Positions 1-7,978 of a DNA stretch of 56,431 bases are shown one piece after another. The translations under genes and the position numbers were made by a program. Source of the DNA: Paracoccaceae bacterium (lineage in GTDB: Bacteria; Pseudomonadota; Alphaproteobacteria; Rhodobacterales; Rhodobacteraceae); the NCBI GenBank assembly GCA_016936395.1, contig JAFGXY010000056.1, forward strand, positions 1-56,431, in the 5' to 3' direction. How positions within the stretch are numbered: position 1 is the stretch's first letter; every line of letters starts with the position of its first letter. The notes under the pieces were generated by a model that was not told the origin of the DNA, did no database searches, and saw only the letters and a program-made list of their open reading frames with translations.

Positions 1-185
1 ACGATATAGGACTGGTTCGCAGGCGACGGGCCGATGTGGATCGCCTCATCCGCCATGGTCACATGCAGCGCGTTGCGGTCGGCATCGGAATAGACCGCGA
101 CGGTCTTGATGCCCATCTTGCGCGCGGTCTTGATGACGCGGCAGGCGATCTCGCCCCGATTGGCGATCAGGATCTTGTGGAACAC
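1..185 (-). CDS. pccA: Propionyl/acetyl-CoA carboxylase biotin-carboxylase subunit, N-terminal part only
   Basis: The first 61 codons are visible; the gene runs off the left edge. The N-terminus reads [17 protein letters not shown], the start of the biotin carboxylase ATP-grasp fold that carboxylates the biotin of propionyl-CoA carboxylase (alpha subunit). I chose a GTG start at 185 because it gives the family N-terminus and follows a GGGAGAGAG ribosome site. Its pairing with pccB on the same strand supports pccA rather than acetyl-CoA carboxylase accC, but the biotin-carrier end is not in the window. Confidence 0.88.
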   Translation of the reverse strand, partial: MFHKILIANRGEIACRVIKTARKMGIKTVAVYSDADRNALHVTMADEAIHIGPSPANQSYI

Positions 186-236
186 GGCTCTCTCCCTTCA
201 ACCCGACCGGACCAAGGCGGTCCGGCGGCAATTGTG

Positions 237-272
237 AAAAGGCCATCCGGGGGGCTGCCCCGAATGGCCTTT
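237..272 (-). terminator. Hairpin terminator between lipoprotein gene and pccA
   Basis: Arms 241-252 and 258-269 pair over 12 bp with one mismatch around a 5-base loop. On the minus strand the stem is followed by TTTT. It lies between the lipoprotein gene and pccA, so it may terminate or attenuate transcription entering pccA. Confidence 0.6.
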
Positions 273-349
273 GTGGTGGCGATGCCCTGCGCGCGATTGC
301 GCGGCGGGGCTTTATAGCGGTGCCGCGCGACAGCGCGCGGCGGGTCAGA

Positions 350-559
350 TCAATAGCAGGCGGGCAGGCCCGGAACGCCGCAGGATGCAGCACCGGCAAG
401 ACCGCCAAGGGCCGCACCTGCAACAATGTTGCTGTCGGTGGCATCGGCAATGGCCGCGCCGACAACGGCACCGGCAAGGCCGCGCTCTTGCGGGGTGGCC
501 ATGCAGCCGGCAAGCGATGTGGCAAGAAGGGCTGCGAGAAGGACGTGTTTCGTGACCAT
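350..559 (-). CDS. Glycine-zipper lipoprotein (69 aa)
   Basis: The protein begins MVTKHVLLAALLATSLAGC, a lipoprotein signal with its lipobox cysteine at residue 19. A Gly/Ala-rich stretch follows (GLAGAVVGAAIADATDS, then GAALGGLAGAASCG) of the glycine-zipper type found in small outer-membrane lipoproteins. The ATG at 559 fits the signal peptide and has GAGG nine bases upstream. A second protein of this type lies at 20147-20404. Its role is unknown; position between pccB and pccA is the only functional hint. Confidence 0.7.
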   Translation of the reverse strand: MVTKHVLLAALLATSLAGCMATPQERGLAGAVVGAAIADATDSNIVAGAALGGLAGAASCGVPGLPACY

Positions 560-737
560 GTGTGACTGCCTCGTGTCAGGGTTATTATTGTGGCCAAGCA
601 TAGCTTATCCACAGCGACAGAACAGTGAAAAAACGTAAGGCCTTGTGCATTGGCAAAGCTTGGCTGGTATCCCCGCGGCAGCGCAGTATCGGCACGGCAT
701 GGCGCTTTCGGCCATAGGCCGGGTAAAGGGGCGTGCA

Positions 738-1136
738 TCAGTCGTCATCCCCATCGTCATCGTCGTCCCAGTCGATTGCGGGCGCGTTGGCGGCAAACAC
801 CTCGGGGAACGAGATTTCGGCGCGCTTCAGGTCGATGCGCAGAAGGGCATCATAGCTTGCGGGGTCAAACGGGTCTTCGGCGGGCACCACTTCGCGGCCA
901 AACAGCCAAGACAGACGGCCTGCGTCCAGATTGCCGCGCTCAAATGGCTCTTCGCCAAAGCATTGCCAAAGGGCGGCCATGAACCCCGCATCCGCCTTGC
1001 GGTCGGCAGTCTTGCGGTCGGCATAGCGTTCGCGCCGGATGATCTTTGCGGGACCATCTTTCTTGTTGGCGCGGCGGATGGTGAATTGAAAGTCGGTGCC
1101 GGGAAGGCGGCCCGGAAAGCCGCGATGCTTCAGCAT
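738..1136 (-). CDS. Conserved-looking hypothetical protein with acidic tail (132 aa)
   Basis: I do not recognise the family. The protein is soluble, starts MLKHRGFPGRLPGTDFQFT, has a basic N-terminal half (RRANKKDGPAKIIRRERYADRK) and ends in a nearly pure aspartate tail (DWDDDDDGDDD). The ATG at 1136 was preferred to the one at 1166 because it follows a GGGGG stretch. It is co-directional with pccB and pccA, so it may be cotranscribed. No transmembrane segment or catalytic motif is evident. Confidence 0.6.
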   Translation of the reverse strand: MLKHRGFPGRLPGTDFQFTIRRANKKDGPAKIIRRERYADRKTADRKADAGFMAALWQCFGEEPFERGNLDAGRLSWLFGREVVPAEDPFDPASYDALLRIDLKRAEISFPEVFAANAPAIDWDDDDDGDDD

Positions 1137-1217
1137 GATATGCCCCCATGATGTGATGGGGCGCACAGGTAAGGGTGGGCGGGCATCAGGCCAAGGCCAA
1201 ATGCCCGCCCGAACCGA

Positions 1218-1355
1218 TTATTTGTATTTGCCGGTGTAGGTCGGTTCGACCGTGACGGGCTCATCCACATAAACGATTTCTTCTTGCTTCGGTGCGCAGG
1301 CAGCCACAAAGGCCAGCATGCAGAGCGAAAGCGTGATTTTCGTGCTCTTCGACAT
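1218..1355 (-). CDS. Very small lipoprotein (45 aa)
   Basis: A short gene with a strong ribosome site (AGGAGTAGAGG directly before ATG). The signal is MSKSTKITLSLCMLAFVAAC, with the lipobox cysteine at residue 20. The mature part is only about 25 residues and ends VEPTYTGKYK. The tail resembles small Rhodobacteraceae lipoproteins found next to pccB (from memory). Function unknown; likely anchored in the outer membrane or periplasm. Confidence 0.75.
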   Translation of the reverse strand: MSKSTKITLSLCMLAFVAACAPKQEEIVYVDEPVTVEPTYTGKYK

Positions 1356-1566
1356 CCTCTACTCCTGTATTCTTGGAAGGCGTTTCCAGAACGCCCGGAA
1401 ACAGACCCTTCATGCGAGGCAACGGTCGCTTGGGTTCGACCAGCCACCAGCATAGCGCAGCGCGCGGCAGTTTGACATGCACGTTGTGTCATGGTTGCGT
1501 GCTGTGACTCTGCTACATCAGACCATGGGCGATGCAGCGCCAAGACAACCACATATTGGGGTCGCA

Positions 1567-1962
1567 TCAATACATCTCCCAGATGCAGGCCCCGTCTTGC
1601 ACCGAGAACGCCTCGAAAAACTGCGTGGCTTCGGGGGCAGCTTCGCCAAACGGCACAGGCACATCCGACAGCGAGATGATCACCTGCGCCGGTTGCGGCC
1701 CGAATTCGGACAGCCGGGGCAGCGCATAGGTCTGGCACAGGTGCTGCATGTCTTCGGACGCGACGGCATAATCCACCGTGCCGCCGTTGCGCGCGATCTG
1801 CGGCGCCAAAAAGCGAAAGCGCAGCGTAAGGCCTTCGGGGCCGGGGGCGTTCCAGACCACATCGTGCAACACCACGGGTTGACCCGATGGCACCGGGATC
1901 GGCATATCGCCGCCCGGCACGATCTGCGCGCCGTCGCGCTGCACCAGAACGGGGTCGGTCAT
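1567..1962 (-). CDS. Short hypothetical protein downstream of pccB (131 aa)
   Basis: A soluble protein starting MTDPVLVQRDGAQIVPGGD and ending CIWEMY. It lies 63 bases after the pccB stop on the same strand and is probably in its transcript. I believe it belongs to a short family restricted to Rhodobacteraceae (DUF6497-like, sometimes mislabelled acetolactate synthase), but that is memory and unchecked. No acetolactate synthase motif (thiamine diphosphate or FAD binding) is present and the protein is far too short for that enzyme. Confidence 0.65.
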   Translation of the reverse strand: MTDPVLVQRDGAQIVPGGDMPIPVPSGQPVVLHDVVWNAPGPEGLTLRFRFLAPQIARNGGTVDYAVASEDMQHLCQTYALPRLSEFGPQPAQVIISLSDVPVPFGEAAPEATQFFEAFSVQDGACIWEMY

Positions 1963-2025
1963 TGACCACCCCCCTGCCCTGCCGTCGTGTTTGCCATGGC
2001 TGCACCCCCATTCCCTGCTGTATCG

Positions 2026-3558
2026 TCACAGAGGGATGTTATCGTGCTTCTTCCACGGGTTCGCCAATTTCTTGTTCCGAAGGCTGGCAAAAGCGCGGGC
2101 CACGCGGCGGCGGGTGGACTGCGGCATGATCACCTCGTCGATAAAGCCCTTTTCGGCCGCCACAAACGGGTTGGCAAAGCGGTCTTCATAGTCTTTCACC
2201 CGGGCCGCGATCTTGTCGCGGTCGCCAAGTTCGCTGCGATACAGAATCTCGACCGCCCCCTTGGCCCCCATCACCGCGATTTCGGCGGTGGGCCAGGCAT
2301 AGTTGAAATCGCCGCGCAGGTGTTTGGAGGCCATCACGACATAGGCCCCGCCATAGGCTTTGCGGGTGATCACCGTCACCTTGGGCACTGTCGCCTCGCC
2401 ATAGGCGAACAGCAGCTTGGCACCATGCTTGATGACGCCGCCGTATTCCTGGGCAGTGCCGGGCAAAAAGCCGGGCACATCGACCAAGGTCAGGATCGGG
2501 ATTTCGAACGCATCGCAGAACCGCACAAAGCGCGCGGCCTTGCGGCTGCTGTCAATGTCCAGACAGCCGGCCAGAACCATCGGCTGGTTGGCCACCACGC
2601 CGACCGACTGACCCTCGATCCGGATGAAGCCGGTGATGATGTTGGCGGCAAAGGCGGCCTGAATCTCGAAGAAATCGCCTTCATCGGCGATCTTGGTGAT
2701 CAGCTCTTTCATGTCATAGGGCTGGTTCGGGTTGTCGGGGATCAGCGTATCAAGGCTTTTCTCGATGCGGGCCGGATCATCGAAAAACGGCCGCACCGGG
2801 GCTTTTTCGCGGTTGTTCAGCGGCAGAAAGTCGATCAGGCGGCGGGTTTCGGCCAGCGCCTCGACATCGTTTTCAAACGCGCCATCGGCCACCGAGGATT
2901 TGCGGGTATGGGTAGCCGCGCCGCCCAGTTCTTCGGCGGTAACCACTTCGTTCGTCACGGTCTTCACCACATCAGGGCCGGTCACGAACATGTAGCTGGA
3001 ATCCTTCACCATGAAGATGAAGTCGGTCATCGCCGGCGAGTAGACCGCGCCCCCCGCGCATGGCCCCATGATCAGCGAAATCTGCGGCACCACGCCGGAG
3101 GCCATAATGTTGCGCTGAAACACCTCGGCATAGCCGGCAAGGCTGGCAACACCTTCCTGAATCCGCGCACCACCGGAATCGTTGATGCCGATCACGGGCG
3201 CGCCGTTCTGGATGGCCATATCCATGATCTTGCAGATTTTCTGCGCATGGGTTTCCGACAGCGACCCGCCGAACACGGTGAAATCCTGCGAAAACACATA
3301 GACCATGCGGCCATTGACCGTGCCCCAGCCGGTGACGACGCCATCGCCTGCGGGACGGTCTTCCTGCATCCCGAAATCGGTGCAGCGATGCGCCATGAAC
3401 ATGTCGAACTCTTCAAAGCTGCCCTCGTCCAGCAACAGGTCGATACGTTCGCGGGCGGTCAACTTGCCCTTGGCGTGCTGGGCGTCGATGCGGCGCGGAC
3501 CACCGCCTTGGCGGGCAACCTCGCGGCGGCTTTCCAACTGGGCCAGAATATCTTTCAT
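2026..3558 (-). CDS. pccB: Propionyl-CoA carboxylase beta (carboxyltransferase) subunit
   Basis: 510 residues, the normal length. It transfers CO2 from carboxybiotin to propionyl-CoA, giving methylmalonyl-CoA for the methylmalonyl-CoA and ethylmalonyl-CoA pathways. The N-terminal crotonase half has the oxyanion segment [15 protein letters not shown] (129-143) and [16 protein letters not shown] (165-180). The C-terminal half has [16 protein letters not shown] (359-374) and [15 protein letters not shown] (421-435). The ATG at 3558 follows AGGGGGG and gives the family N-terminus [12 protein letters not shown]. At the acyl-chain specificity position (GGAYDVM in actinobacterial and human PccB) this protein has valine (GGAYVVM, V407). 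Its leader faces a divergent DUF486 gene. Confidence 0.96.
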   Translation of the reverse strand: MKDILAQLESRREVARQGGGPRRIDAQHAKGKLTARERIDLLLDEGSFEEFDMFMAHRCTDFGMQEDRPAGDGVVTGWGTVNGRMVYVFSQDFTVFGGSLSETHAQKICKIMDMAIQNGAPVIGINDSGGARIQEGVASLAGYAEVFQRNIMASGVVPQISLIMGPCAGGAVYSPAMTDFIFMVKDSSYMFVTGPDVVKTVTNEVVTAEELGGAATHTRKSSVADGAFENDVEALAETRRLIDFLPLNNREKAPVRPFFDDPARIEKSLDTLIPDNPNQPYDMKELITKIADEGDFFEIQAAFAANIITGFIRIEGQSVGVVANQPMVLAGCLDIDSSRKAARFVRFCDAFEIPILTLVDVPGFLPGTAQEYGGVIKHGAKLLFAYGEATVPKVTVITRKAYGGAYVVMASKHLRGDFNYAWPTAEIAVMGAKGAVEILYRSELGDRDKIAARVKDYEDRFANPFVAAEKGFIDEVIMPQSTRRRVARAFASLRNKKLANPWKKHDNIPL

Positions 3559-3600
3559 CGCAGGCGTCCCCCCTTCAGATTCCGGGCACAATAGGCAGGC

Positions 3601-3679
3601 TTTGCAGGCAGGCAAAGCGGATTCAGGAATATTTGCATATCTTGCCGCATTTTGATTCTGCGAAACGCAAATCTGCAAA
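3601..3679 (-). promoter_or_regulatory. Candidate PccR operator region upstream of pccB
   Basis: The pccB leader holds five TTTGC/GCAAA elements in 79 bases (TTTGC at 3601 and 3632, GCAAA at 3612, 3667 and 3675). PccR of Rhodobacter sphaeroides acts at a doubled TTTGCAAA motif before pccB (known). Here no perfect octamer is present, so this is inferred from half-sites and from the perfect octamers before pccR. Confidence 0.4.
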
Positions 3680-3767
3680 CTACGGCCCGCCCCCGCCTCA
3701 CGTGACAGCTTTCTTTTGGCCAGCCGGACGCTATACCCCGCGCAAGCCCTGTCTGATGGAGTGCGCC

Positions 3768-4124
3768 ATGTCTCTGCCCCTTCCGGTTCCTGTCATCACC
3801 ATCGGTCTGCTGCTGGCCAGCAATGTATTCATGACCTTTGCCTGGTATGGTCATCTGCGGTTCAAGGATGCCTCGCTGGTGTCGGTGATCGTCATCAGTT
3901 GGGGCATTGCGCTGTTTGAATACATGCTGATGGTGCCGGCCAACCGCATCGGCCACGGGCATTGCAGCGCGGCCGAGTTGAAGACCATTCAAGAGGTCAT
4001 CACCCTTTCGGTGTTCGCGGTGTTTTCGGTGGTCTACCTGAAAGAGCCGCTGACATGGAATTACCTTGCAGGCTTTACCTGCATCGGGCTGGGCGCGTTC
4101 TTCATTTTCCACAAATGGGCATAG
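3768..4124 (+). CDS. DMT-superfamily DUF486 small membrane protein
   Basis: 118 residues with four hydrophobic helices: [20 protein letters not shown], the [15 protein letters not shown] helix, [15 protein letters not shown] and the [16 protein letters not shown] helix. This is the DUF486 pattern, a half-size drug/metabolite transporter relative whose substrate is unknown. I placed the start at 3768 (MSLPLPVPV) since GGAG precedes it; an ATG four codons earlier is possible. It is divergent from pccB and shares its 209-base intergenic region. Confidence 0.85.
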   Translation: MSLPLPVPVITIGLLLASNVFMTFAWYGHLRFKDASLVSVIVISWGIALFEYMLMVPANRIGHGHCSAAELKTIQEVITLSVFAVFSVVYLKEPLTWNYLAGFTCIGLGAFFIFHKWA

Positions 4125-4187
4125 GCGCACAGAGCGCCCTGCCGGAATGGCGTGGACAGGGCTGCCGTGCCGCCGTAGCACTGCCAG

Positions 4188-5399
4188 ATGACCAACAGCA
4201 TTTTCCTTGATCGCACCACACCGCCGCATATTGCGACGCTGATCCTGCTGGCCGGGCTGTCGGCACTGGCGATGAACATCTTCCTGCCGTCACTGCCCGG
4301 CATGGCGGCGTGGTTCGGCGTGCCCTATGCATTGATGCAACTTTCGGTCGCGCTGTATCTGGCATTGTCGGCGGTGCTGCAAATTCTGATCGGGCCGATT
4401 TCCGACCGTTATGGCCGGCGCCGCGTGCTGATCGGGTCGCTGATCCTGTTCCTGATCGCGACCCTGGGCACGCTCTTGGCCCCCAATGCCACGGTTTTCC
4501 TGATCTTTCGCATGTCGCAGGCGGTGATAGCCTCGGGCATGGTGCTGAGCCGCGCCGTGGTGCGCGACATGGTGCCCGACGCGCAGGCCGCCAGCATGAT
4601 CGGCTATGTCACCATGGGGATGAGCATCGTGCCGATGATCGGCCCGGTGATCGGCGGCGTGCTGGAAGAGGCGATTGGCTGGCAGGCCAACTTTGGCCTG
4701 CTGTTCGTGCTGGGGCTGTTCACGCTGTGGCTGACCTGGGCCGACCTGGGCGAAACCGCGACAATCCGCCCGGTCACGCTGATCGAACAAGTGCGGAAAT
4801 ACCCGCAACTGCTGCGATCACAGCGGTTCTGGGGCTATGCGCTGGCAGCGGCCTTCGCCTCGGGGTCGTTCTTTGCCTATCTGGGCGGCGCGCCCTATGT
4901 CGGCACCGAGGTGTTCGGGCTGTCGGCCTCGGGCGTGGGCGCGCTGTTTGCGCTGACCGCGATCGGCTACGCGCTTGGCAATTTCCTCGCCGGGCGGTTT
5001 TCGGTGCGGCTGGGCATGAACCGTATGGTGCTGATCGGCGCGCTGGTCACCGTGACGGGGCTTGGGCTATTGATGCTGGTGACGCTGGCGGGGGTACATT
5101 CACCATATGTGTTCTTCGGCTTCACCTCGCTGGTCGGCCTTGGCAATGGCATCACCCTGCCCAATGCCAATGCCGGGATGCTGTCGATCAAGCCCGAACT
5201 GGCGGGCACGGCCTCGGGCCTTGGCGGCGCGATCATGATCGGCGGCGGCGCGGCCTTGGCGGCGTTGGCTGGGGCCCTGCTGGGGCCGGGCTCGGGTGAG
5301 TTGCCGCTGGTGTTGCTGATGCTGGCCTCGGCCATCGGGTCGCTGCTGGCGATCCTGTGGGTCCGGGCGCGGGCGCGGGCTTTGGGGTTGATGGCTTGA
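4188..5399 (+). CDS. MFS multidrug efflux transporter, Bcr/CflA type
   Basis: 403 residues with about twelve predicted membrane helices. The loop between helices 2 and 3 has the MFS signature GPISDRYGRRRVL. An RAVVRDMVPD segment and a GPVIGGVLEEAIGWQANF region (helix 5 antiporter motif) match the Bcr/CflA drug:proton antiporters of the inner membrane. It probably exports a drug or metabolite, but the substrate cannot be read from the sequence. It lies 48 bases before pccR on the same strand; the TTTGCAAA boxes in that gap make a separate pccR promoter likely. Confidence 0.88.
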   Translation: MTNSIFLDRTTPPHIATLILLAGLSALAMNIFLPSLPGMAAWFGVPYALMQLSVALYLALSAVLQILIGPISDRYGRRRVLIGSLILFLIATLGTLLAPNATVFLIFRMSQAVIASGMVLSRAVVRDMVPDAQAASMIGYVTMGMSIVPMIGPVIGGVLEEAIGWQANFGLLFVLGLFTLWLTWADLGETATIRPVTLIEQVRKYPQLLRSQRFWGYALAAAFASGSFFAYLGGAPYVGTEVFGLSASGVGALFALTAIGYALGNFLAGRFSVRLGMNRMVLIGALVTVTGLGLLMLVTLAGVHSPYVFFGFTSLVGLGNGITLPNANAGMLSIKPELAGTASGLGGAIMIGGGAALAALAGALLGPGSGELPLVLLMLASAIGSLLAILWVRARARALGLMA

Positions 5400-5406
5400 C
5401 GCCCGC

Positions 5407-5434
5407 TTTGCAAAGGCGATGATAGCTTTGCAAA
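5407..5434 (+). promoter_or_regulatory. Paired TTTGCAAA operator before pccR
   Basis: Two perfect TTTGCAAA palindromes occupy 5407-5414 and 5427-5434, separated by 12 bases, so their centres are 20 bp apart (two helical turns). The second ends 13 bases before the pccR ATG and adjoins its GGGAG ribosome site. PccR uses the same octamer in pccB leaders (known); autoregulation, probably repression, is inferred. Confidence 0.75.
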
Positions 5435-5447
5435 ATCGGGAGATCGC

Positions 5448-6845
5448 ATGGCCATTCAAAAGCTCTATGCCGGGGCCAAGCTGCGCGAGATGCGGGCGCG
5501 CCTTGGGCTGACGCAAAAGGTGTTTGCCGAAAAGCTTTCGGTCTCGCTGCCCTATCTGAACCAGATGGAAAACAACCATCGTCCGGTGTCAGCCGGGGTG
5601 GTGCTGGCCTTGGCACAGGAATTCGGGCTGGACGTGACCGAATTGACCGTGGGCGAAAGCGAGCGGCTGGTCAGCGACATGAAAGAGGCGCTGGCCGACC
5701 CGGTGTTTGCCACGGCTGCGCCGCCCTTGGCCGATCTGCGCTTGGCCGCGTCAAACGCCCCGGCCCTTGCGCGTGCCTTTCTTGACCTGCACCGCGCCTA
5801 CCGCCAGACGCATGAGAGGCTGGCCTCGCTGGATGAGGCGTTGGGGCGCGAAGATGCAACTTTGCGGCCATCGCCATGGGAGGAAGTGCGCGATTTCTTT
5901 CACTATTGCGACAATTACCTGGATGCGGTGGATCGCGCCGCCGAGCATTTCATCACCGGGCCGCAGGGCCGCCGGGATGTGATCAGTGCCGCGCGCGACG
6001 CGCTGGACCGACGCGGCATCAGCCTGCATTTCAGCGACACGGCCCCCTTGCGCCACTATGATCCAGCGGCAAAGCGTCTGGATGTCTCGGCCCGCACGGC
6101 GGGGCCAACCCAGCGCTTTCAACTGCTGCATCAGGTGGCGCTGATCACCCAGAATGACCTGCTGGAGGCGACGCTGGATCTGGCCCGCTTTCACACCCCC
6201 GAAGCGCGTGAAATCGCCAAGATCGGCCTTGCCAACTATTTCGCCGGGGCGGCGCTGCTGCCGTATCGCGCCTTCATGGAGGCGGCAAGCACCACAAGGC
6301 ATGATCTGGAACGGCTGGCCGATATCTTCGGGGCCAGCATTGAACAGGTGGCGCACCGGCTGTCGACGTTGCAAAGGCCGGGGGCCAAGGGAATACCCTT
6401 CTTCTTTGTCCGGGTCGATCAGGCCGGCACCATCACCAAGCGCCATTCGGCCACGCGGTTGCAGTTCGCGCGCTTTGGCGGGGCGTGCCCATTGTGGAAC
6501 GTGCACCGCGCCTTTGAAACACCGGGACAGTTCCAGCGGCAACTGGCCGAAACACCCGATGGGGTGCGCTATCTGTGCCTGTCACGCGATGTGTCAAAGT
6601 CCGGCGGGTCGTTTCATGCCCTTACCCGGCGCTATGCCATCGGCCTTGGTTGCGAGGTGCAGCATGCCGGCGCGCTGGTCTATGCCGACGGGCTGGACCT
6701 GAAGGGCCGGTTTGAGCCGATCGGGATCTCGTGCCGGATTTGCGAGCGGCCCGATTGCCACCAACGCTCGGTGCCGCCGTTGGAGCGGCGGCTGCGGGTA
6801 GACCCTGACCGGCGCAATGTCTTGCCCTATGAGATCATGCCGTAA
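5448..6845 (+). CDS. pccR: ScfR-family short-chain acyl-CoA regulator PccR
   Basis: 465 residues. An XRE helix-turn-helix lies at about 8-65 (LREMRARLGLTQKVFAEKLS with LPYLNQMENNHRPVSAG). The centre resembles the IrrE-like region without its zinc motif. The C-terminal short-chain acyl-CoA regulator domain ends in the conserved cysteine cluster CRICERPDCHQR. In R. sphaeroides PccR controls pccB in response to propionate or acetate (known), and here pccB lies about 2 kb away. The ATG at 5448 has GGGAG upstream. The TTTGCAAA pair in its leader suggests self-regulation. Confidence 0.9.
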   Translation: MAIQKLYAGAKLREMRARLGLTQKVFAEKLSVSLPYLNQMENNHRPVSAGVVLALAQEFGLDVTELTVGESERLVSDMKEALADPVFATAAPPLADLRLAASNAPALARAFLDLHRAYRQTHERLASLDEALGREDATLRPSPWEEVRDFFHYCDNYLDAVDRAAEHFITGPQGRRDVISAARDALDRRGISLHFSDTAPLRHYDPAAKRLDVSARTAGPTQRFQLLHQVALITQNDLLEATLDLARFHTPEAREIAKIGLANYFAGAALLPYRAFMEAASTTRHDLERLADIFGASIEQVAHRLSTLQRPGAKGIPFFFVRVDQAGTITKRHSATRLQFARFGGACPLWNVHRAFETPGQFQRQLAETPDGVRYLCLSRDVSKSGGSFHALTRRYAIGLGCEVQHAGALVYADGLDLKGRFEPIGISCRICERPDCHQRSVPPLERRLRVDPDRRNVLPYEIMP

Positions 6846-6848
6846 AGC

Positions 6849-6874
6849 AAAGGGCGGCCCGAAGGCCGCCCTTT
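6849..6874. terminator. Bidirectional terminator between pccR and the YdcH gene
   Basis: A perfect 11-bp stem, AAAGGGCGGCC paired with GGCCGCCCTTT around CGAA. It has A/T at both outer ends and lies between two convergent genes, so it should stop transcription from either side. Confidence 0.8.
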
Positions 6875-6896
6875 GGTGCCCGCTTGCACCCTGGCC

Positions 6897-7148
6897 TCAG
6901 CCGTGCTGGGCCCCATGGGCCAGATGATGGGCAATGTGATCCTTCAGGTGTGACCGGTGACGGCGCAATTCGTTCTCGGCCGCTTCGGTCATGGTATCCA
7001 GCCGGGTTTCGGCGCGGTGGACCGCCTTGTTGACCTCATTGTATTGCTCGACCAGCTTGGCAAAATGCGCATCCGCCATTTTCATCGCGTGGATCTTTTC
7101 CACTTCGCCTGGGAATTCTTCGGCCAGATCGTGCGGTGTGGTGGACAT
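6897..7148 (-). CDS. YdcH family (DUF465) small helical protein
   Basis: 83 residues, nearly all helical and charged. The segment PHDLAEEFPGEVEKIHAMK followed by DAHFAKLVEQYNEVNKAVHR is the classic YdcH/DUF465 pattern, a small cytosolic coiled-coil protein of unknown function. The tail is histidine-rich (RHRSHLKDHIAHHLAHGAQHG), which is unusual and could bind metal. I chose the ATG at 7148 because AGAGGAG lies seven bases upstream; an ATG two codons earlier is less well placed. Confidence 0.85.
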   Translation of the reverse strand: MSTTPHDLAEEFPGEVEKIHAMKMADAHFAKLVEQYNEVNKAVHRAETRLDTMTEAAENELRRHRSHLKDHIAHHLAHGAQHG

Positions 7149-7238
7149 GGGCATCTCCTCTTCGTGCTGATTGGACGTAACCCTAGGAGGCGGCAATGAC
7201 CAGCACCTTGACACCGATCAAGTCCGCGGCGGGTCAGG

Positions 7239-7901
7239 TCAGCGGCGCGCGGGGCGAAACCCCGCGTCCTTTGCATCGCTTTCGCTGCAAAACCACGCCT
7301 CGCCCTTTTCCGGGGTGATCCGGGTCGCGTCATAATCGCGTTGGCCGGGCATGTGGTAGATACGGCTGGGGCCGTTGATGTTGCCCTTGATGGCGCAGCC
7401 ATGGCGGGCCGGTTCCGAGGCGAGTTGCGCGACCGGGTGCCGGTGGGCCTCGGGTGTGACCATGCGCCCGGCCCAAACACCGGCGCGGGCGGTCTGGGCC
7501 TTGGCCTGATCGGGCAGGTAACGGTCGGAGTAGCGAACATAGGCCTGCGCCGCCCCGGCGCGCACCTGCGCCTGCCCCAGATCGATCTTGCCGGCATGGC
7601 AGATCGCCACGGTGCGGCCAAAGCGGTCGCGGTCTTGCGGGGTGCATGTCACCTGCCCCGCCTGCACTGCGCGCGCCAGCATGGCGGCAGACCACGCGCC
7701 ACACTCCCATGTCTGACCATTGCGGTCACAGCTTTGGCCGCGTTCGGGCGCGTCGATGCCGAACAGGCGGATCTTTTCGCCCCCAAGCTCAAGGCTGTCA
7801 CCATCCACCACCCGCACCGCGCCAGACTGCGTCAGCGCAACCGCGACAGGGGCGGACAACAGCAGCGTAGACAGAACAAGAAGCGAACGAAGGGTTAACA
7901 T
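7239..7901 (-). CDS. Secreted thermonuclease-like (SNase fold) protein
   Basis: 220 residues with an N-terminal signal (MLTLRSLLVLSTLLLSAPVAVA). The SNase core follows: VRVVDGDSLELGGEKIRLFG, IDAPERGQSC, and DRDRFGRTVAIC, which carry the acidic and arginine residues of the staphylococcal nuclease active site. A cysteine-containing C-terminal extension (CAIKGNINGPSRIYHMPG) is common in bacterial SNase homologues. It probably degrades nucleic acid in the periplasm or outside the cell. The start was set at 7901 so that the signal peptide is intact. Confidence 0.87.
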   Translation of the reverse strand: MLTLRSLLVLSTLLLSAPVAVALTQSGAVRVVDGDSLELGGEKIRLFGIDAPERGQSCDRNGQTWECGAWSAAMLARAVQAGQVTCTPQDRDRFGRTVAICHAGKIDLGQAQVRAGAAQAYVRYSDRYLPDQAKAQTARAGVWAGRMVTPEAHRHPVAQLASEPARHGCAIKGNINGPSRIYHMPGQRDYDATRITPEKGEAWFCSESDAKDAGFRPARR

Positions 7902-7978
7902 GCCCCGATGTTTCAGGGCATTCTGCCCGCCGCACAAGGGGAAATCTTAACAAAGAGTTAATAAAAGTTAACCAGACT

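Noticed and set aside
1987-3594. Long open frame (535 codons) antisense to pccB
   Set aside because: Composition mirror of a high-GC gene; no family motif, while the minus strand encodes an unmistakable PccB.
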